This document shows, piece by piece, positions 53,382-62,232 of a stretch of 64,000 bases of DNA. The notes under the pieces are model-generated. The model ran no database searches, was not told the origin of the DNA, and saw nothing but the letters and a program-made list of their open reading frames with translations. The stretch lies in contig NZ_BBNN01000018.1 in assembly GCF_000829695.1 (NCBI RefSeq), positions 392,849 to 456,848 on the forward strand, read 5' to 3'. The position numbers and the translations under genes are program-made. Source of the stretch: Streptomyces sp. NBRC 110035 (GTDB lineage: Bacteria > Actinomycetota > Actinomycetes > Streptomycetales > Streptomycetaceae). The stretch's first letter is position 1. The number at the start of each line of letters is the position of its first letter.

Positions 53382-53587
53382 GGGTGGGGGACCTCTTCGA
53401 ATAGCGCGGAGGTCGCTCAACGTCCGGTGGGGACAGTGGTTGTTCCGGCACGAACGCCGTGGGGGAGAACCCACGGCACTGAGCGACGGGAGCCATTCTT
53501 AGCGGCCGCAAAATGGCGAGGCAAAGGTGTGAGGTACGAAGACGGGTAGTGGATCAGGGGTGCGCATGCCGGGCGAATCGGACTATA
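53382..53587 (-). promoter_or_regulatory. Promoter and structured 5' UTR of the transglycosylase gene
   Basis: A -10 (TATAGT on the minus strand, 53587-53582) implies a leader of about 190 bases. Within it, GTCGCTCA (53487-53480) can pair with TGAGCGAC (53419-53412), closing a domain with a strong hairpin (GCCGTGGG with CCCACGGC, 53477-53456). The adjoining GACCTC (53414-53409) can instead pair with GAGGTC (53395-53390), which contains the AAGAGG ribosome-binding region. The two pairings overlap and exclude each other, as in a riboswitch or attenuator. I could not fit the c-di-AMP (ydaO) consensus. Confidence 0.5.
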
Positions 53588-53677
53588 CGCCTGGCGTGCG
53601 TGTCAGTTATGTATCTCCTATGCGTGTTCGTACGTGATGTGCGCCCTATGTCCGGCCTCACACCCGACCCCCCTTCT

Positions 53678-53715
53678 CCTCACGGAATGTTGCTGGAGCA
53701 AGCCACTCCGTGAGG
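53678..53715. repeat. Nested inverted repeats upstream of the sensor kinase gene
   Basis: CCTCACGGA (53678-53686) and TCCGTGAGG (53707-53715) enclose a second perfect repeat, TTGCT-GG-AGCAA (53690-53701). The element is 130 bases before the kinase start, in a less GC-rich stretch, and could be an operator or a transcript hairpin. Confidence 0.55.
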
Positions 53716-53844
53716 GGTATCGACCGGTACGCGGACCGGCCGTCGGCGGCTCCCGGCGCACCCGGGGTCCTACGACCTCCGTCCCAGGCCGTCGCCGTCG
53801 CCGGACGGATCCGCGGCACCGCGGCCCGCCGGTACCGTGAGGAC

Positions 53845-55026
53845 ATGAGCCACGGTCCCCCGTCAGGTCTCGCCGCGGTGAGCACCGCGCTGCTGGCCAT
53901 GAGCAGGCACCTCGAGGTGCGTGACGTCCTCAAGACGATCGTCGCCTCGGCCCGTGAGCTGCTCGACGCGCAGTACGCCGCGCTCGGCGTCCCCGACGAC
54001 CACGGCGGCTTCGCCCAGTTCGTGGTCGACGGCGTCAGCGACGCGCAGTGGAAGGCCATCGGCCCCCTCCCGCGCCAGCACGGCATTCTCGCCGCGATGC
54101 TGCGCGAGGACAGGCCCCAGCGCCTCGCCGACGTCCGCAGGGACCCCCGCTTCGAGGGCTGGCCCAGTGCCCACCCCGATCTGGTCGACTTCCTGGGCCT
54201 GCCCGTCCGCGACGGCGACGAGGTCATCGGGGCCCTCTTCCTCGCCAACAAGCTGAGGCCCGTCGCGGCGCACCCCGCGCAGGCCCCGGGCGGTCCCGCG
54301 CCGGCGGGCGGCTGCGGATTCACCCAGGACGACGAGGACGTACTCGGCATCCTGGCCCAGCATGCCGCGATCGCCCTCACCAACGCCCGGCTCTACGAGC
54401 GCAGCCGCGAACTGACCATCGCCGAGGAACGTTCCCGCCTCGCCCACGAGCTCCACGACGCCGTCAGCCAGAAACTGTTCTCCCTGCGGCTCACCGCCCA
54501 GGCGGCCGCCCGCCTCGTGGACCGCGACCCCTCCCGGGCCAAGGGCGAACTCCAGCAGGTCGCCGCCCTGGCGGCCGAGGCCGCCGAGGAGCTGCGCGCC
54601 GCGGTCGTCGAGCTGCGCCCCGCCGCCCTCGACGAGGACGGTCTCGTCGCGACCCTCCGTACCCAGGTCCAGGTCCTCGACCGCGCCCACAGCGCGCGCG
54701 TGACCTTCACCGGCCACGGGGCGCGTGCCCTGCCGGCCACCCAGGAGGAAGCGGTGCTGCGTGTCGCCCAGGAGGCGCTGCACAACGCGCTGCGGCACGC
54801 GGAGGCCGGCCACGTGGACGTCACCCTGGAACGCCGGGGCAGTGGCGCCGTCCTGCGGGTCGCCGACGACGGCAAGGGCTTCGACCCGGGGACCGTCCGC
54901 CGCGCGGGACGCCATCTCGGCCTGGTCTCCATGCGTGACCGGGCGAGCGGGGCCGGCGGCAGCCTGACCGTGGAATCGGCGCCCGGCAAGGGCACCACGA
55001 TCGAGATGGAGGTTCCCGGTGGCTGA
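53845..55026 (+). CDS. GAF-domain sensor histidine kinase (NarL/DesK class)
   Basis: A 393-aa cytoplasmic kinase. GAF domain at about 18-180, with an inserted Pro/Ala/Gly-rich loop (about 137-157). HisKA_3 box: EERSRLAHELHDAVSQKLFS with His204 the likely phospho-acceptor. The ATPase domain carries EALHNALRHAEAGHVDV (N box), VADDGKGFDPG and HLGLVSMRDRASGAGG. No membrane segment, so it senses an internal signal. It overlaps its response regulator gene by 8 bases. An upstream GTG at 53710 is possible, but its 45 residues look random. Confidence 0.9.
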   Translation: MSHGPPSGLAAVSTALLAMSRHLEVRDVLKTIVASARELLDAQYAALGVPDDHGGFAQFVVDGVSDAQWKAIGPLPRQHGILAAMLREDRPQRLADVRRDPRFEGWPSAHPDLVDFLGLPVRDGDEVIGALFLANKLRPVAAHPAQAPGGPAPAGGCGFTQDDEDVLGILAQHAAIALTNARLYERSRELTIAEERSRLAHELHDAVSQKLFSLRLTAQAAARLVDRDPSRAKGELQQVAALAAEAAEELRAAVVELRPAALDEDGLVATLRTQVQVLDRAHSARVTFTGHGARALPATQEEAVLRVAQEALHNALRHAEAGHVDVTLERRGSGAVLRVADDGKGFDPGTVRRAGRHLGLVSMRDRASGAGGSLTVESAPGKGTTIEMEVPGG

Positions 55027-55660
55027 CGCGATCAGGGTGCTGCTGGTGGACGACCACCAGGTGGTCCGCCGGGGTCTGCGCACCTTCCTCGAGGTGCAGG
55101 ACGACATCGAGGTCGTCGGGGAGGCCGCGGACGGCGCCGAAGGAGTCGCCCTCGCCGACGAACTGCGGCCCGACGTGATCCTGATGGACGTCAGGATGCC
55201 GGGCATGGACGGAGTGGACGCCCTGCGCCGGCTCCGCGAACTGGAGCATCCCGCACGCGTGTTGATCGTCACCAGCTTCACCGAGCAGCGCACCGTGGTC
55301 CCGGCCCTGCGCGCGGGCGCCGCCGGATACGTGTACAAGGACATCGACCCCGACGCGCTCGCCGGCGCCATCCGCTCCGTCCACGCCGGGCACGTCCTCC
55401 TCCAGGCGGAGGTCGCCGGTGTCCTGCTGGCCCAGGAGGAGACCCACTCGGGCCAGGGCCGCGCCGGGTCGCTCACGGAGCGGGAACGCGAGGTGCTCGG
55501 CCTCATAGCGGACGGCCGCTCCAACCGGGAGATCGCCCGTGCCCTGGTGCTGTCCGAGAAGACCGTGAAGACGCACGTCTCGAACATCCTGATGAAACTC
55601 GACCTGTCGGACCGCACCCAGGCCGCCCTGTGGGCCGTACGCCACGGGTTGAGCACGTGA
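55019..55660 (+). CDS. NarL/LuxR-type response regulator
   Basis: A 213-aa regulator. The receiver domain has acidic pocket VDDHQ, phospho-acceptor D57 (VILMDVRMPGMDG), Thr/Ser in LIVTSFTEQ and Lys in GYVYKDIDPD. The LuxR DNA-binding domain (about 148-210) reads LTEREREVLGLIADGRSNRE then KTVKTHVSNILMKLDLSDRT. It overlaps the kinase gene and is certainly its partner. The chaplin gene follows 167 bases later in the same direction and could be a target. Confidence 0.92.
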   Translation: MADAIRVLLVDDHQVVRRGLRTFLEVQDDIEVVGEAADGAEGVALADELRPDVILMDVRMPGMDGVDALRRLRELEHPARVLIVTSFTEQRTVVPALRAGAAGYVYKDIDPDALAGAIRSVHAGHVLLQAEVAGVLLAQEETHSGQGRAGSLTEREREVLGLIADGRSNREIARALVLSEKTVKTHVSNILMKLDLSDRTQAALWAVRHGLST

Positions 55661-55827
55661 CGTCCGGCGCGCCGTGACGTCCGGGGCCGGGCGGACGGTT
55701 CCCCTCCGGTCCGAGATTCATACTGTCGTGGGAATGTCCCTCGGATGGCGCATCCTTCTTCGGCCCCCGCCGTTGTCCCGTGCGTACCGCGGCGCCTGCC
55801 GCGGTGACCGCGAGGAGGGCTCGGAAA

Positions 55828-56073
55828 GTGAAGAACCTGAAGAAGGCGGCGGCCGTGACGATGATGGCCGGCGGGCTGCTCGCCGCCGGCACGGGCATGG
55901 CCTCCGCCACCGACGGCGCGCACGCCGACGGCAAGGCCGTGGGCTCCCCGGGCGTCGTCTCGGGCAATGTCGTCCAGGTCCCGGTCGACGTCCCGGTCAA
56001 CGTGTCCGGCAACAGCGTCAACGTGATCGGTCTGCTGAACCCCGCCTTCGGCAACGTGGCGGTCAACGGCTGA
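55828..56073 (+). CDS. chpE: Short chaplin ChpE
   Basis: An 81-aa secreted protein. Signal peptide at about 1-27 (KKAAAVTMMAGGLLAAGTGM, then ASA). The chaplin domain fills the mature part: GSPGVVSGNVVQVPVDVPVN and VSGNSVNVIGLLNPAFGN, with the typical amyloid-prone Val/Asn repeats. It lacks the two Cys found in most short chaplins, as ChpE does. Chaplins coat aerial hyphae and lower surface tension. GTG start with GAGGAGGG upstream. A 12-bp terminator hairpin follows. Confidence 0.9.
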   Translation: MKNLKKAAAVTMMAGGLLAAGTGMASATDGAHADGKAVGSPGVVSGNVVQVPVDVPVNVSGNSVNVIGLLNPAFGNVAVNG

Positions 56074-56099
56074 CGTCTGTCACCGACCCGGTGACGACC

Positions 56100-56129
56100 C
56101 CGGCCTCCCGGCCCCGTCCGGGAGGCCGG
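56100..56129. terminator. 12-bp hairpin after chpE
   Basis: CCGGCCTCCCGG (56100-56111) pairs perfectly with 56118-56129 over loop CCCCGT, 27 bases after the chpE stop and before the convergent gene ending at 56165. Confidence 0.75.
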
Positions 56130-56164
56130 ACGGTGCTGTCGGGATCGTCGGGGGCAACCGGCAT

Positions 56165-56953
56165 TCACCTCACGCCACGCTCCCGTTCCTCCACCACGGA
56201 GTTGTACGCCGCGACCTGCGCCCGCCGGGCCGTCCGCTCCACCGGCCGCAGAGCCTCCCCGCGCGCCGCCATCTCCGACGCGCTCACCGCGCCCCCGTGC
56301 CCGTTCGTACGGGCCAGCGTGACCAGCGCCCCGACCCGCTGCGCCAGCTCCAGCACCCGCACCGCCCGCGGCGGGTATCCCGGCGCCAGCACCTGACGCC
56401 CCGCCTCCGCCCGCGCCCGGTACGCGTCGATCGCCGCCTCGGCCACCGGCCCCGACCCGGCCAGGTCCAGCCGCGTCAGGACCTCGGTCGCCTCCCGCAA
56501 CGCCTCCGCCAGTTCCCGCTCCGCCTCGCCGAGCGAGGGCACATCGGCGGGCGGCGCCTCCCGTACCGGCAGGCAGTGCCAGACGACCTCCACGTGCACA
56601 TCACCCTCGGGCCCGGCCTCCCGCACCCGGGGCACCAGCCCGAAGGCGGCTCCGTGACCCACCACCGCCTCCCCCGCCTCCAGCGCCCGCGCGTTGAACT
56701 CCGGCGGCCCGCTCAGCCCCAGCGGATGCCCCGGCGTGGGCAGCGCGATCCGCAGCCCGGTCGCCCCGAGCGCCCGCAGCCGCCCCAGCGCCAGCGTGAG
56801 GCCCACCGGCGCGGACTCGCCCGGCACCCCCTCCACCCGGTGCACCGCGTCGTCACCGACGACGGCGAGCACGGCGTCGTCCGGCGAGACAAGACCGGCA
56901 ACAAGGGCATTTCCCCATGAGGTCAGACGTCCTGAACGTGGTTCCGAGAGCAT
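56165..56953 (-). CDS. Conserved protein of unknown function
   Basis: A 262-aa protein without signal or membrane helices. The first 120 residues alternate strands and helices (ALVAGLVSPDDAVLAVVGDD, AVHRVEG, SAPVGLTLALGRLRALGATG) and the C-terminal half is helical, ending in VAAYNSVVEERERGVR. Similar proteins appear in Streptomyces next to this ABC gene, but I recognise no named family. It is divergent from the ABC ATPase gene over a 151-base gap. Confidence 0.75.
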   Translation of the reverse strand: MLSEPRSGRLTSWGNALVAGLVSPDDAVLAVVGDDAVHRVEGVPGESAPVGLTLALGRLRALGATGLRIALPTPGHPLGLSGPPEFNARALEAGEAVVGHGAAFGLVPRVREAGPEGDVHVEVVWHCLPVREAPPADVPSLGEAERELAEALREATEVLTRLDLAGSGPVAEAAIDAYRARAEAGRQVLAPGYPPRAVRVLELAQRVGALVTLARTNGHGGAVSASEMAARGEALRPVERTARRAQVAAYNSVVEERERGVR

Positions 56954-57104
56954 GCCCCCACCCTAAGGACCGGACCGATGGGATGTCCGGGTCGACCGGT
57001 GGCGTAGATTTCATGAAGGGCTGCGCCCACGGGTGCGGCGGACCGACCACAGGTGTACGACACAGCCGGGACCCGGCCACACTGCAAGGGGAGACAACGC
57101 GCTC

Positions 57105-57902
57105 ATGAGCGATGTTCTGGAGCTTCAGGACGTATCCGTGGTCCGCGAGGGCCGGGCTCTGGTGGACCAGGTCTCCTGGTCGGTCAAGGAGGGCGAGCGC
57201 TGGGTCATCCTCGGCCCCAACGGAGCCGGCAAGACCACCCTCCTCAACATCGCCTCCAGCTACCTGTTCCCCACCGCGGGCACCGCCACCATCCTCGGCG
57301 AGACCCTCGGCGCCCCCGGCACCGACGTCTTCGAACTGCGCCCGCGCATCGGCATCGCCGGAAACGGCATGGCCGACAAACTCCCCAGGCGTCAGACGGT
57401 CCTGCAGACCGTACTGACCGCCGCCTACGGCGTGACCGCCGGCTGGCAGGAGGAGTACGAGGAGGTCGACGAGCAGCGCGCCCGCGCCTTCCTCGACCGT
57501 CTCGGCATGTCCGAGTTCGTGGACCGCGGGTTCGGCACCCTCTCCGAGGGCGAGCGCAAGCGCACCCTCATCGCCCGCGCGCTGATGACCGACCCCGAGT
57601 TGCTGCTCCTCGACGAGCCCGCCGCCGGCCTCGACCTCGGAGGCCGCGAGGACCTCGTACGCCGCCTCGGCCGCCTCGCCCGCGACCCGATCGCCCCCTC
57701 CATGGTCATGGTCACGCACCACGTCGAGGAGATCGCCCCCGGCTTCACCCACGTACTGATGATCCGTCAGGGCAGGATCCTCGCCGCCGGCCCACTGGAA
57801 CTCGACCTCACCTCCCGCAACCTCTCCCTCTGCTTCGGCCTCCCGCTGGTCGTGGAGCAGGTCGGTGACCGCTGGACCGCGCAGGGCCTCCCGATGGCCT
57901 GA
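57105..57902 (+). CDS. ABC transporter ATPase (single domain)
   Basis: A 265-aa ATP-binding protein. Walker A GPNGAGKTTLLNI (about 38-50), signature LSEGERKRTLIARAL (LSEGE variant), Walker B LLLLDEPAAGLDLGG and switch THH. There is no cognate permease nearby. It resembles ModF/YlmA-like cytosolic ABC proteins, which may not transport anything. GGGGAG lies upstream of the ATG. Confidence 0.85.
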   Translation: MSDVLELQDVSVVREGRALVDQVSWSVKEGERWVILGPNGAGKTTLLNIASSYLFPTAGTATILGETLGAPGTDVFELRPRIGIAGNGMADKLPRRQTVLQTVLTAAYGVTAGWQEEYEEVDEQRARAFLDRLGMSEFVDRGFGTLSEGERKRTLIARALMTDPELLLLDEPAAGLDLGGREDLVRRLGRLARDPIAPSMVMVTHHVEEIAPGFTHVLMIRQGRILAAGPLELDLTSRNLSLCFGLPLVVEQVGDRWTAQGLPMA

Positions 57903-58060
57903 TGCCCGAACCCGCCCTGCCCCGGGAAGAACGGCGGAGAACCAGGGAGCAGGTCCCGGGACGCGCCGGGATGCGTCCGCCTCAAGAACCGGGCCGAGAA
58001 AGCCCGTTCACACCCCGGGCGCTCTGTCGGTGACCGGGTGCGCGGTCCTACCATGACCAT

Positions 58061-58492
58061 GTGGACATCGACGCATGGCTCTGGTGGCTGATCGGCGCGG
58101 CAGTACTCGGCATCGCGCTGGTGATCACCACGATGCCCGAACTCGGCATGCTCGCGGTGGGCGCCATCGCCGCCGCGGTGGTCTCCGGAGCCTTCGATGG
58201 CGGCGCCGTGGCCCAGGTAGTGGTCTTCACCGTCGTCTCGACCGCTCTCATCGCCGTCGTACGGCCCATCGCGAAGCGACAACGCGCGGACCGCCCCCGA
58301 CACGCCACCGGCGTGGACGCCCTGAAGGGCAGACAGGCCGTCGTGCTGGAACGGGTCGACGGCTCCGGCGGCCGGATCAAACTGGCCGGCGAGGTGTGGT
58401 CGGCACGCGCCCTCGACTCCGGCCACGCCTATGAAGTCGGCCAGGAAGTGGACGTCGTGGAGATCGAGGGAGCCACGGCGATCGTCATGTGA
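58061..58492 (+). CDS. NfeD-family membrane protein
   Basis: A 143-aa protein. Two or three membrane helices fill the first 75 residues (WLWWLIGAAVLGIALVITTM, GMLAVGAIAAAVVSGAFDGG, VVVFTVVSTALIAVV), then an OB-fold NfeD domain (GRQAVVLERVDGSGGRIKLA, YEVGQEVDVVEIEGATAIV). NfeD and SPFH proteins work as pairs in membrane microdomains, and the SPFH gene follows. TACCAT ends 6 bases before the GTG, so a leaderless transcript is likely. Confidence 0.9.
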   Translation: MDIDAWLWWLIGAAVLGIALVITTMPELGMLAVGAIAAAVVSGAFDGGAVAQVVVFTVVSTALIAVVRPIAKRQRADRPRHATGVDALKGRQAVVLERVDGSGGRIKLAGEVWSARALDSGHAYEVGQEVDVVEIEGATAIVM

Positions 58493-58661
58493 CCGCGCGA
58501 CCTGCGCGAACGACCTCGCACGACGTGTTCCCACAGGACCACAACTGGACCCAACCACCAGCGAGTTGTACTACGTTCTGGCAGACTCGACCAGCAAGAT
58601 CCTCAACAGCCGTAAGATCCTCCGAAGGCGCCGAGGCGAAGAAGGGTACGGGGAACCGACG

Positions 58662-59615
58662 ATGGAACCGGTCATCATCGTTCTGATCATCCTGGTGGTG
58701 TTGGTCTTCATCGCCCTGATCAAGACGATCCAAGTCATTCCACAGGCAAGCGCCGCCATCGTCGAGCGCTTCGGCCGCTACACACGCACACTCAACGCGG
58801 GCCTCAATATCGTCGTCCCGTTCATCGACACCATCCGCAACCGCATCGACCTGCGTGAACAGGTCGTCCCGTTCCCGCCCCAGCCGGTGATCACCCAGGA
58901 CAACCTGGTCGTCAACATCGACACCGTCATCTACTACCAGGTGACCGACGCGCGGGCGGCGACCTACGAGGTCGCCAGCTACATCCAGGCGATCGAGCAG
59001 CTCACCGTCACCACCCTGCGCAACATCATCGGTGGCATGGACCTCGAGCGCACCCTGACCTCCCGCGAGGAGATCAACGCGGCCCTGCGCGGCGTCCTCG
59101 ACGAAGCCACCGGCAAGTGGGGCATCCGCGTCAACCGCGTCGAACTCAAGGCGATCGAGCCGCCCACCTCCATCCAGGACTCGATGGAGAAGCAGATGCG
59201 CGCGGACCGCGACAAGCGCGCCGCGATCCTCCAGGCCGAAGGTGTCCGGCAGTCCGAGATCCTGCGTGCCGAGGGCGAGAAGCAGTCCCAGATCCTGCGT
59301 GCCGAGGGTGAGGCCAAGGCAGCGGCACTCAGGGCCGAGGGCGAGGCCCAGGCCGTCCGTACGGTCTTCGAGGCGATCCACGCGGGCGACCCCGACCAGA
59401 AGCTGCTCTCCTACCAGTACCTCCAGATGCTCCCGAAGATCGCCGAGGGCGACGCCAACAAACTGTGGATCGTCCCCAGCGAGATCGGGGACGCACTCAA
59501 GGGCCTGTCCGGCGCCATGGGCAACTTCGGTGGCCTCGGCGGCGGCGGTCAGAGCGGTGGCAACGGCACCTCGGGCGCCGCCACGGAGCGCCGGGAGAAG
59601 CCCTCCATCGACTGA
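58662..59615 (+). CDS. SPFH/Band 7 protein (QmcA-like)
   Basis: A 317-aa protein anchored by an N-terminal membrane helix (VIIVLIILVVLVFIALIKTI). The SPFH domain (about 25-190) has QASAAIVERFGRYTRTLNAG and VITQDNLVVNIDTVIYYQVT. The coiled-coil part holds a short tandem repeat, QSEILRAEGEKQSQILRAEG. A Gly/Ser-rich tail follows. It scaffolds membrane microdomains with NfeD and often controls proteases. The 169-base gap after nfeD suggests its own promoter. A 19-bp terminator follows. Confidence 0.92.
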   Translation: MEPVIIVLIILVVLVFIALIKTIQVIPQASAAIVERFGRYTRTLNAGLNIVVPFIDTIRNRIDLREQVVPFPPQPVITQDNLVVNIDTVIYYQVTDARAATYEVASYIQAIEQLTVTTLRNIIGGMDLERTLTSREEINAALRGVLDEATGKWGIRVNRVELKAIEPPTSIQDSMEKQMRADRDKRAAILQAEGVRQSEILRAEGEKQSQILRAEGEAKAAALRAEGEAQAVRTVFEAIHAGDPDQKLLSYQYLQMLPKIAEGDANKLWIVPSEIGDALKGLSGAMGNFGGLGGGGQSGGNGTSGAATERREKPSID

Positions 59616-59645
59616 CCGGGCGACCGGCAGGATGTGAACGGCGAA

Positions 59646-59685
59646 ACGGCGGGGCCCGCTTCCCCCGGGAAGCGGGCCCCGCCGT
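59646..59685. terminator. 19-bp inverted repeat between SPFH and HNH genes
   Basis: Bases 59646-59664 pair exactly with 59667-59685 around two C residues, 31 bases after the SPFH stop and 49 bases beyond the end of the convergent HNH gene. Probably used from both sides. Confidence 0.8.
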
Positions 59686-59733
59686 ACACGTACGAGAAGC
59701 AGGTTCCCGGCCGCGCGGGCCCGGGTGGCCGGC

Positions 59734-60240
59734 TCAGGCAGCGGGCTGGGCCAGCCACTCCGGCAGCGCGTCGAAGTCCTCCCGCCCCAGCGCCAGCAGC
59801 ATCGCGTCCGCCGGCGTCGGTTCGAAGGGCTGCCGCAGCAGCGGCATCCCCGCCTGCTCCGGAGTCCGGTTCGCCTTGCGGTGGTTGTCCTGCGCGCACG
59901 AGGCCACCGTGTTCAGCCAGGTGTCCTGACCACCGTGCGACCGCGGCACCACGTGGTCCACGGTGGTGGCCCGCCCCCCGCAGTACGCGCACCGGTTCCG
60001 GTCGCGCACCAGGACACCCCGCCTCGACCACGGCGCCCGTCTTCGGAACGGCACCCTGACGTATTGGCAGAGCCTGATCACCCGTGGCGCCGGTAGGTCG
60101 ACCGCGGCTCCACGCATCCGCAGTTCGGGGTGGGCCTGCTCGACGACCGCCTTGTCCTGAAGCACCAGAACGACGGCTCGGTTCAGCGTCACCGTCGACA
60201 ACGGCTCGAAGCTCGCGTTCAGCACCAGCGTGTCCCGCAT
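59734..60240 (-). CDS. HNH endonuclease family protein
   Basis: A 168-aa protein starting MRDTLVLNASFEPLSTVTLN at ATG 60240 with GGGAGG upstream. The HNH motif is complete: CAYCGGRATTVDHVVPRSHG (zinc Cys pair, catalytic His in VDH), then TWLNTVASCAQDNHRKANRT (Asn, second Cys, metal His). This small, conserved chromosomal type is of unknown biological role, perhaps a DNA repair or mobile-DNA-derived nuclease. Not associated with any mobile element here. Confidence 0.88.
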   Translation of the reverse strand: MRDTLVLNASFEPLSTVTLNRAVVLVLQDKAVVEQAHPELRMRGAAVDLPAPRVIRLCQYVRVPFRRRAPWSRRGVLVRDRNRCAYCGGRATTVDHVVPRSHGGQDTWLNTVASCAQDNHRKANRTPEQAGMPLLRQPFEPTPADAMLLALGREDFDALPEWLAQPAA

Positions 60241-60375
60241 ACCAGCCCACCTCCCGTGCGCACCGGCCCGCCCTTCGGCGGACTGGGACCAACTCTGGCC
60301 GGGCACGCCGAGATGGACAACGCAATATCTGCTGCTTCAAACGGGAGGAGTCCCCCCGCCCCCGGCAACAAAAAT

Positions 60376-60412
60376 GCCCGCCCCTGATCAATTCCAAGAC
60401 CAGGGGCGGGCA
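60376..60412 (-). terminator. Intrinsic terminator of the PEBP gene
   Basis: GCCCGCCCCTG (60376-60386) pairs with 60401-60411. Read on the minus strand it lies 28 bases after the PEBP stop and is followed by ATTTTTGTTG, a true T-tract. One of the few textbook rho-independent terminators in the window. Confidence 0.85.
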
Positions 60413-60438
60413 AACGTTCTGTGAACGCCGGGATCGGG

Positions 60439-60978
60439 TCAGGAGCCTGCGGGCACCTCGTACTCACCGATCAGCCGGGCCCGCGCGATCGTGTGGAACC
60501 GCAGGTTGAAGCCCACGACAGCGGGAGACGCGTCCGAGTCCGGACCGAGCTTCTCCTGATCCACCGCGTACACCGTGAACACATACCGGTGCGGTCCGTC
60601 CCCGGGCGGCGGTGCCGCACCGCCGAAGTCCTTGGTGCCGTAGTCGTTGCGCGCCTGAATCGCGCCCTCGGGCAGCCCCTCGAACCCACCGCTGCCCGCA
60701 CCGGTCGGCAGTTCGGTCACCGAGACCGGGATGTCGAACACCACCCAGTGCCAGAACCCGCTCCCCGTCGGGGCGTCCGGGTCGTAGCAGGTCACCGCGA
60801 AACTCTTGGTCTCCGGTGGGAAGCCCGCCCAGTGCAACTGCGGCGAGGTGTTGCCGCCCGCATGCACCTGGGCGTCCTGGAGCGTCGCGCCCTCCTCGAC
60901 CTCCCTGCTCGTCACCGTGAACGACGGTACGGGCGGGTGGAAGTCATGGGGAAGCGGACGCCGCTCGAGCTCGGTCAC
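60439..60978 (-). CDS. Phosphatidylethanolamine-binding protein family (YbhB/YbcL)
   Basis: A 179-aa PEBP-fold protein. Signature 1: [20 protein letters not shown]. Signature 2: [20 protein letters not shown]. Both line the small anion-binding pocket. The GTG at 60978 has AGGAGG seven bases upstream. Bacterial members are cytoplasmic and of unclear role, perhaps binding phosphorylated small molecules. Followed by the T-tract terminator. Confidence 0.92.
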   Translation of the reverse strand: MTELERRPLPHDFHPPVPSFTVTSREVEEGATLQDAQVHAGGNTSPQLHWAGFPPETKSFAVTCYDPDAPTGSGFWHWVVFDIPVSVTELPTGAGSGGFEGLPEGAIQARNDYGTKDFGGAAPPPGDGPHRYVFTVYAVDQEKLGPDSDASPAVVGFNLRFHTIARARLIGEYEVPAGS

Positions 60979-61022
60979 CTCGGTACCTCCTGCTGATCGC
61001 CTGCGTTCAGTGGGAACCGAGC

Positions 61023-61805
61023 CTAGAACCAGTTGCGCTTGCTGCCGACCTCGGAGAGCCACTGGTTGAGGTAGGCGGTCCAGTCGGTGCCCTGGTAGTC
61101 GTTCAGCCCCACCACGAAGGAGCGGAAGGTGTCGCTGCCCTCACTGAACAGACCGGGCTTCTTGTCCATCTCCAGCACGACGTCCATCGCCTGCTCGTCG
61201 GCCACGAAGGTCAGCTCGACCTGGTGCAGCCCGCGGTACTGCTGCGGCGGGAAGAACTCGATCTCCTGGTAGAACGGCAGCCTCTGACGCGTCCCCCGGA
61301 CCTGGCCGCGTTCCATGTCCGCGCTCTTGAACCGGAAGCCCAGCTGGATGAACGCGTCCAGGATCGCCTTCTGCGCCGGCAGCGGGTGGACGTTGATCGG
61401 GTCCAGGTCACCGGAGTCCACGGCCCGAGCGATCGCCAGCTCCGTGGTCACACCGATGTTCATCCCGCGCAGCGACTGCCCGTCGATCATCGTGATCGGC
61501 GTCTCCCAGGGGATCTCCAGCCCGAACGGCACCGCGTGCACCGCGCCCGCCTCGAGCTCGAAGGCCCCACCGAGCGACGACTTGGTGAACTCGATGTTCT
61601 GCTTGTACTCCTCGTCGCCGCTCTCGACCTCGACCTTGGCCTGCAGCCCGACCGACAGACCCTCGATCTGCTGGTTCACGGACCCGCCCTGGATCCGCAC
61701 CTCACCCTGGACGACCCCACCCGGAACGACGTTGACCTCGTGCAGCACCGTCTCGACCGAAGCCCCGCCGGCTCCCAGGCTCGCGAGCAGCTTCTTGAAC
61801 GCCAT
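61023..61805 (-). CDS. Spo0M-like sporulation control protein
   Basis: A 260-aa protein that begins [20 protein letters not shown] and matches the Spo0M family: an arrestin-like N-terminal domain ([37 protein letters not shown]) and a C-terminal half ([37 protein letters not shown]). In Bacillus it affects the onset of sporulation; in Streptomyces it is conserved, cytoplasmic, and presumed to act in development. The gene order Spo0M-PEBP-HNH on one strand may be an operon only in part, since a terminator follows PEBP. Confidence 0.92.
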   Translation of the reverse strand: MAFKKLLASLGAGGASVETVLHEVNVVPGGVVQGEVRIQGGSVNQQIEGLSVGLQAKVEVESGDEEYKQNIEFTKSSLGGAFELEAGAVHAVPFGLEIPWETPITMIDGQSLRGMNIGVTTELAIARAVDSGDLDPINVHPLPAQKAILDAFIQLGFRFKSADMERGQVRGTRQRLPFYQEIEFFPPQQYRGLHQVELTFVADEQAMDVVLEMDKKPGLFSEGSDTFRSFVVGLNDYQGTDWTAYLNQWLSEVGSKRNWF

Positions 61806-61962
61806 GTCTCTCCCCTTGTCGTTCTCTATCGCGTCGTTGCCACATGTGGACCTTCGATCCCTAACAACGCGATCCGGCCCTGGCCGGTTCCGTCACCCTT
61901 GCAATTGCGGCGCCCTGTGGCCACCCCGTGGCAGCAGCAGCCCGGAGTACTCTCGGACGCCA

Positions 61963-62225
61963 TGATCGCGACCCCCGACCGTACGCCCCTGCACCGACAG
62001 TTCTTCGGCCGCCCTGTCCTCGAGGTCGCCCCGGCCTTTTCGGCCGGCTCGTCGTGCGTACCACCCCGGACGGTCCGATCACCCTCCGACGGACGGAGGT
62101 GGAGGCCCACGACGGCCCCGACGATCCGGGCTCCCACGCCTGTCGGGGCCGCACCACCCGCAACGGCGTGATGTCCGGTCCACCCGGCCATGTGCACGTC
62201 TGTTTCACCTATGGCATGTCAAGGC
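61963..62225 (+). pseudogene. 5' half of a broken 3-methyladenine DNA glycosylase gene
   Basis: ATG 61963 begins [20 protein letters not shown] then EVAP. After one frameshift (near 62035) the sequence continues [20 protein letters not shown] and [20 protein letters not shown], then [21 protein letters not shown]. That is the first ~85 residues of the Mpg/AAG glycosylase family. It stops at 62218-62225, directly before an intact homologue. The 3' half of the same ancestral gene lies at 62860-63082. Confidence 0.8.
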
Positions 62226-62232
62226 GGTCAGC

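Noticed and set aside
50005..53511. A frame of more than 1100 codons on the minus strand opposite the FHA-ABC gene
   Set aside because: Antisense to a gene with clear FHA, Walker and membrane features; its product is low-complexity.
53382..53587. c-di-AMP (ydaO-type) riboswitch
   Set aside because: The conserved ydaO blocks could not be recognised by eye. The structural claim is kept without the class name; an Rfam search would decide.
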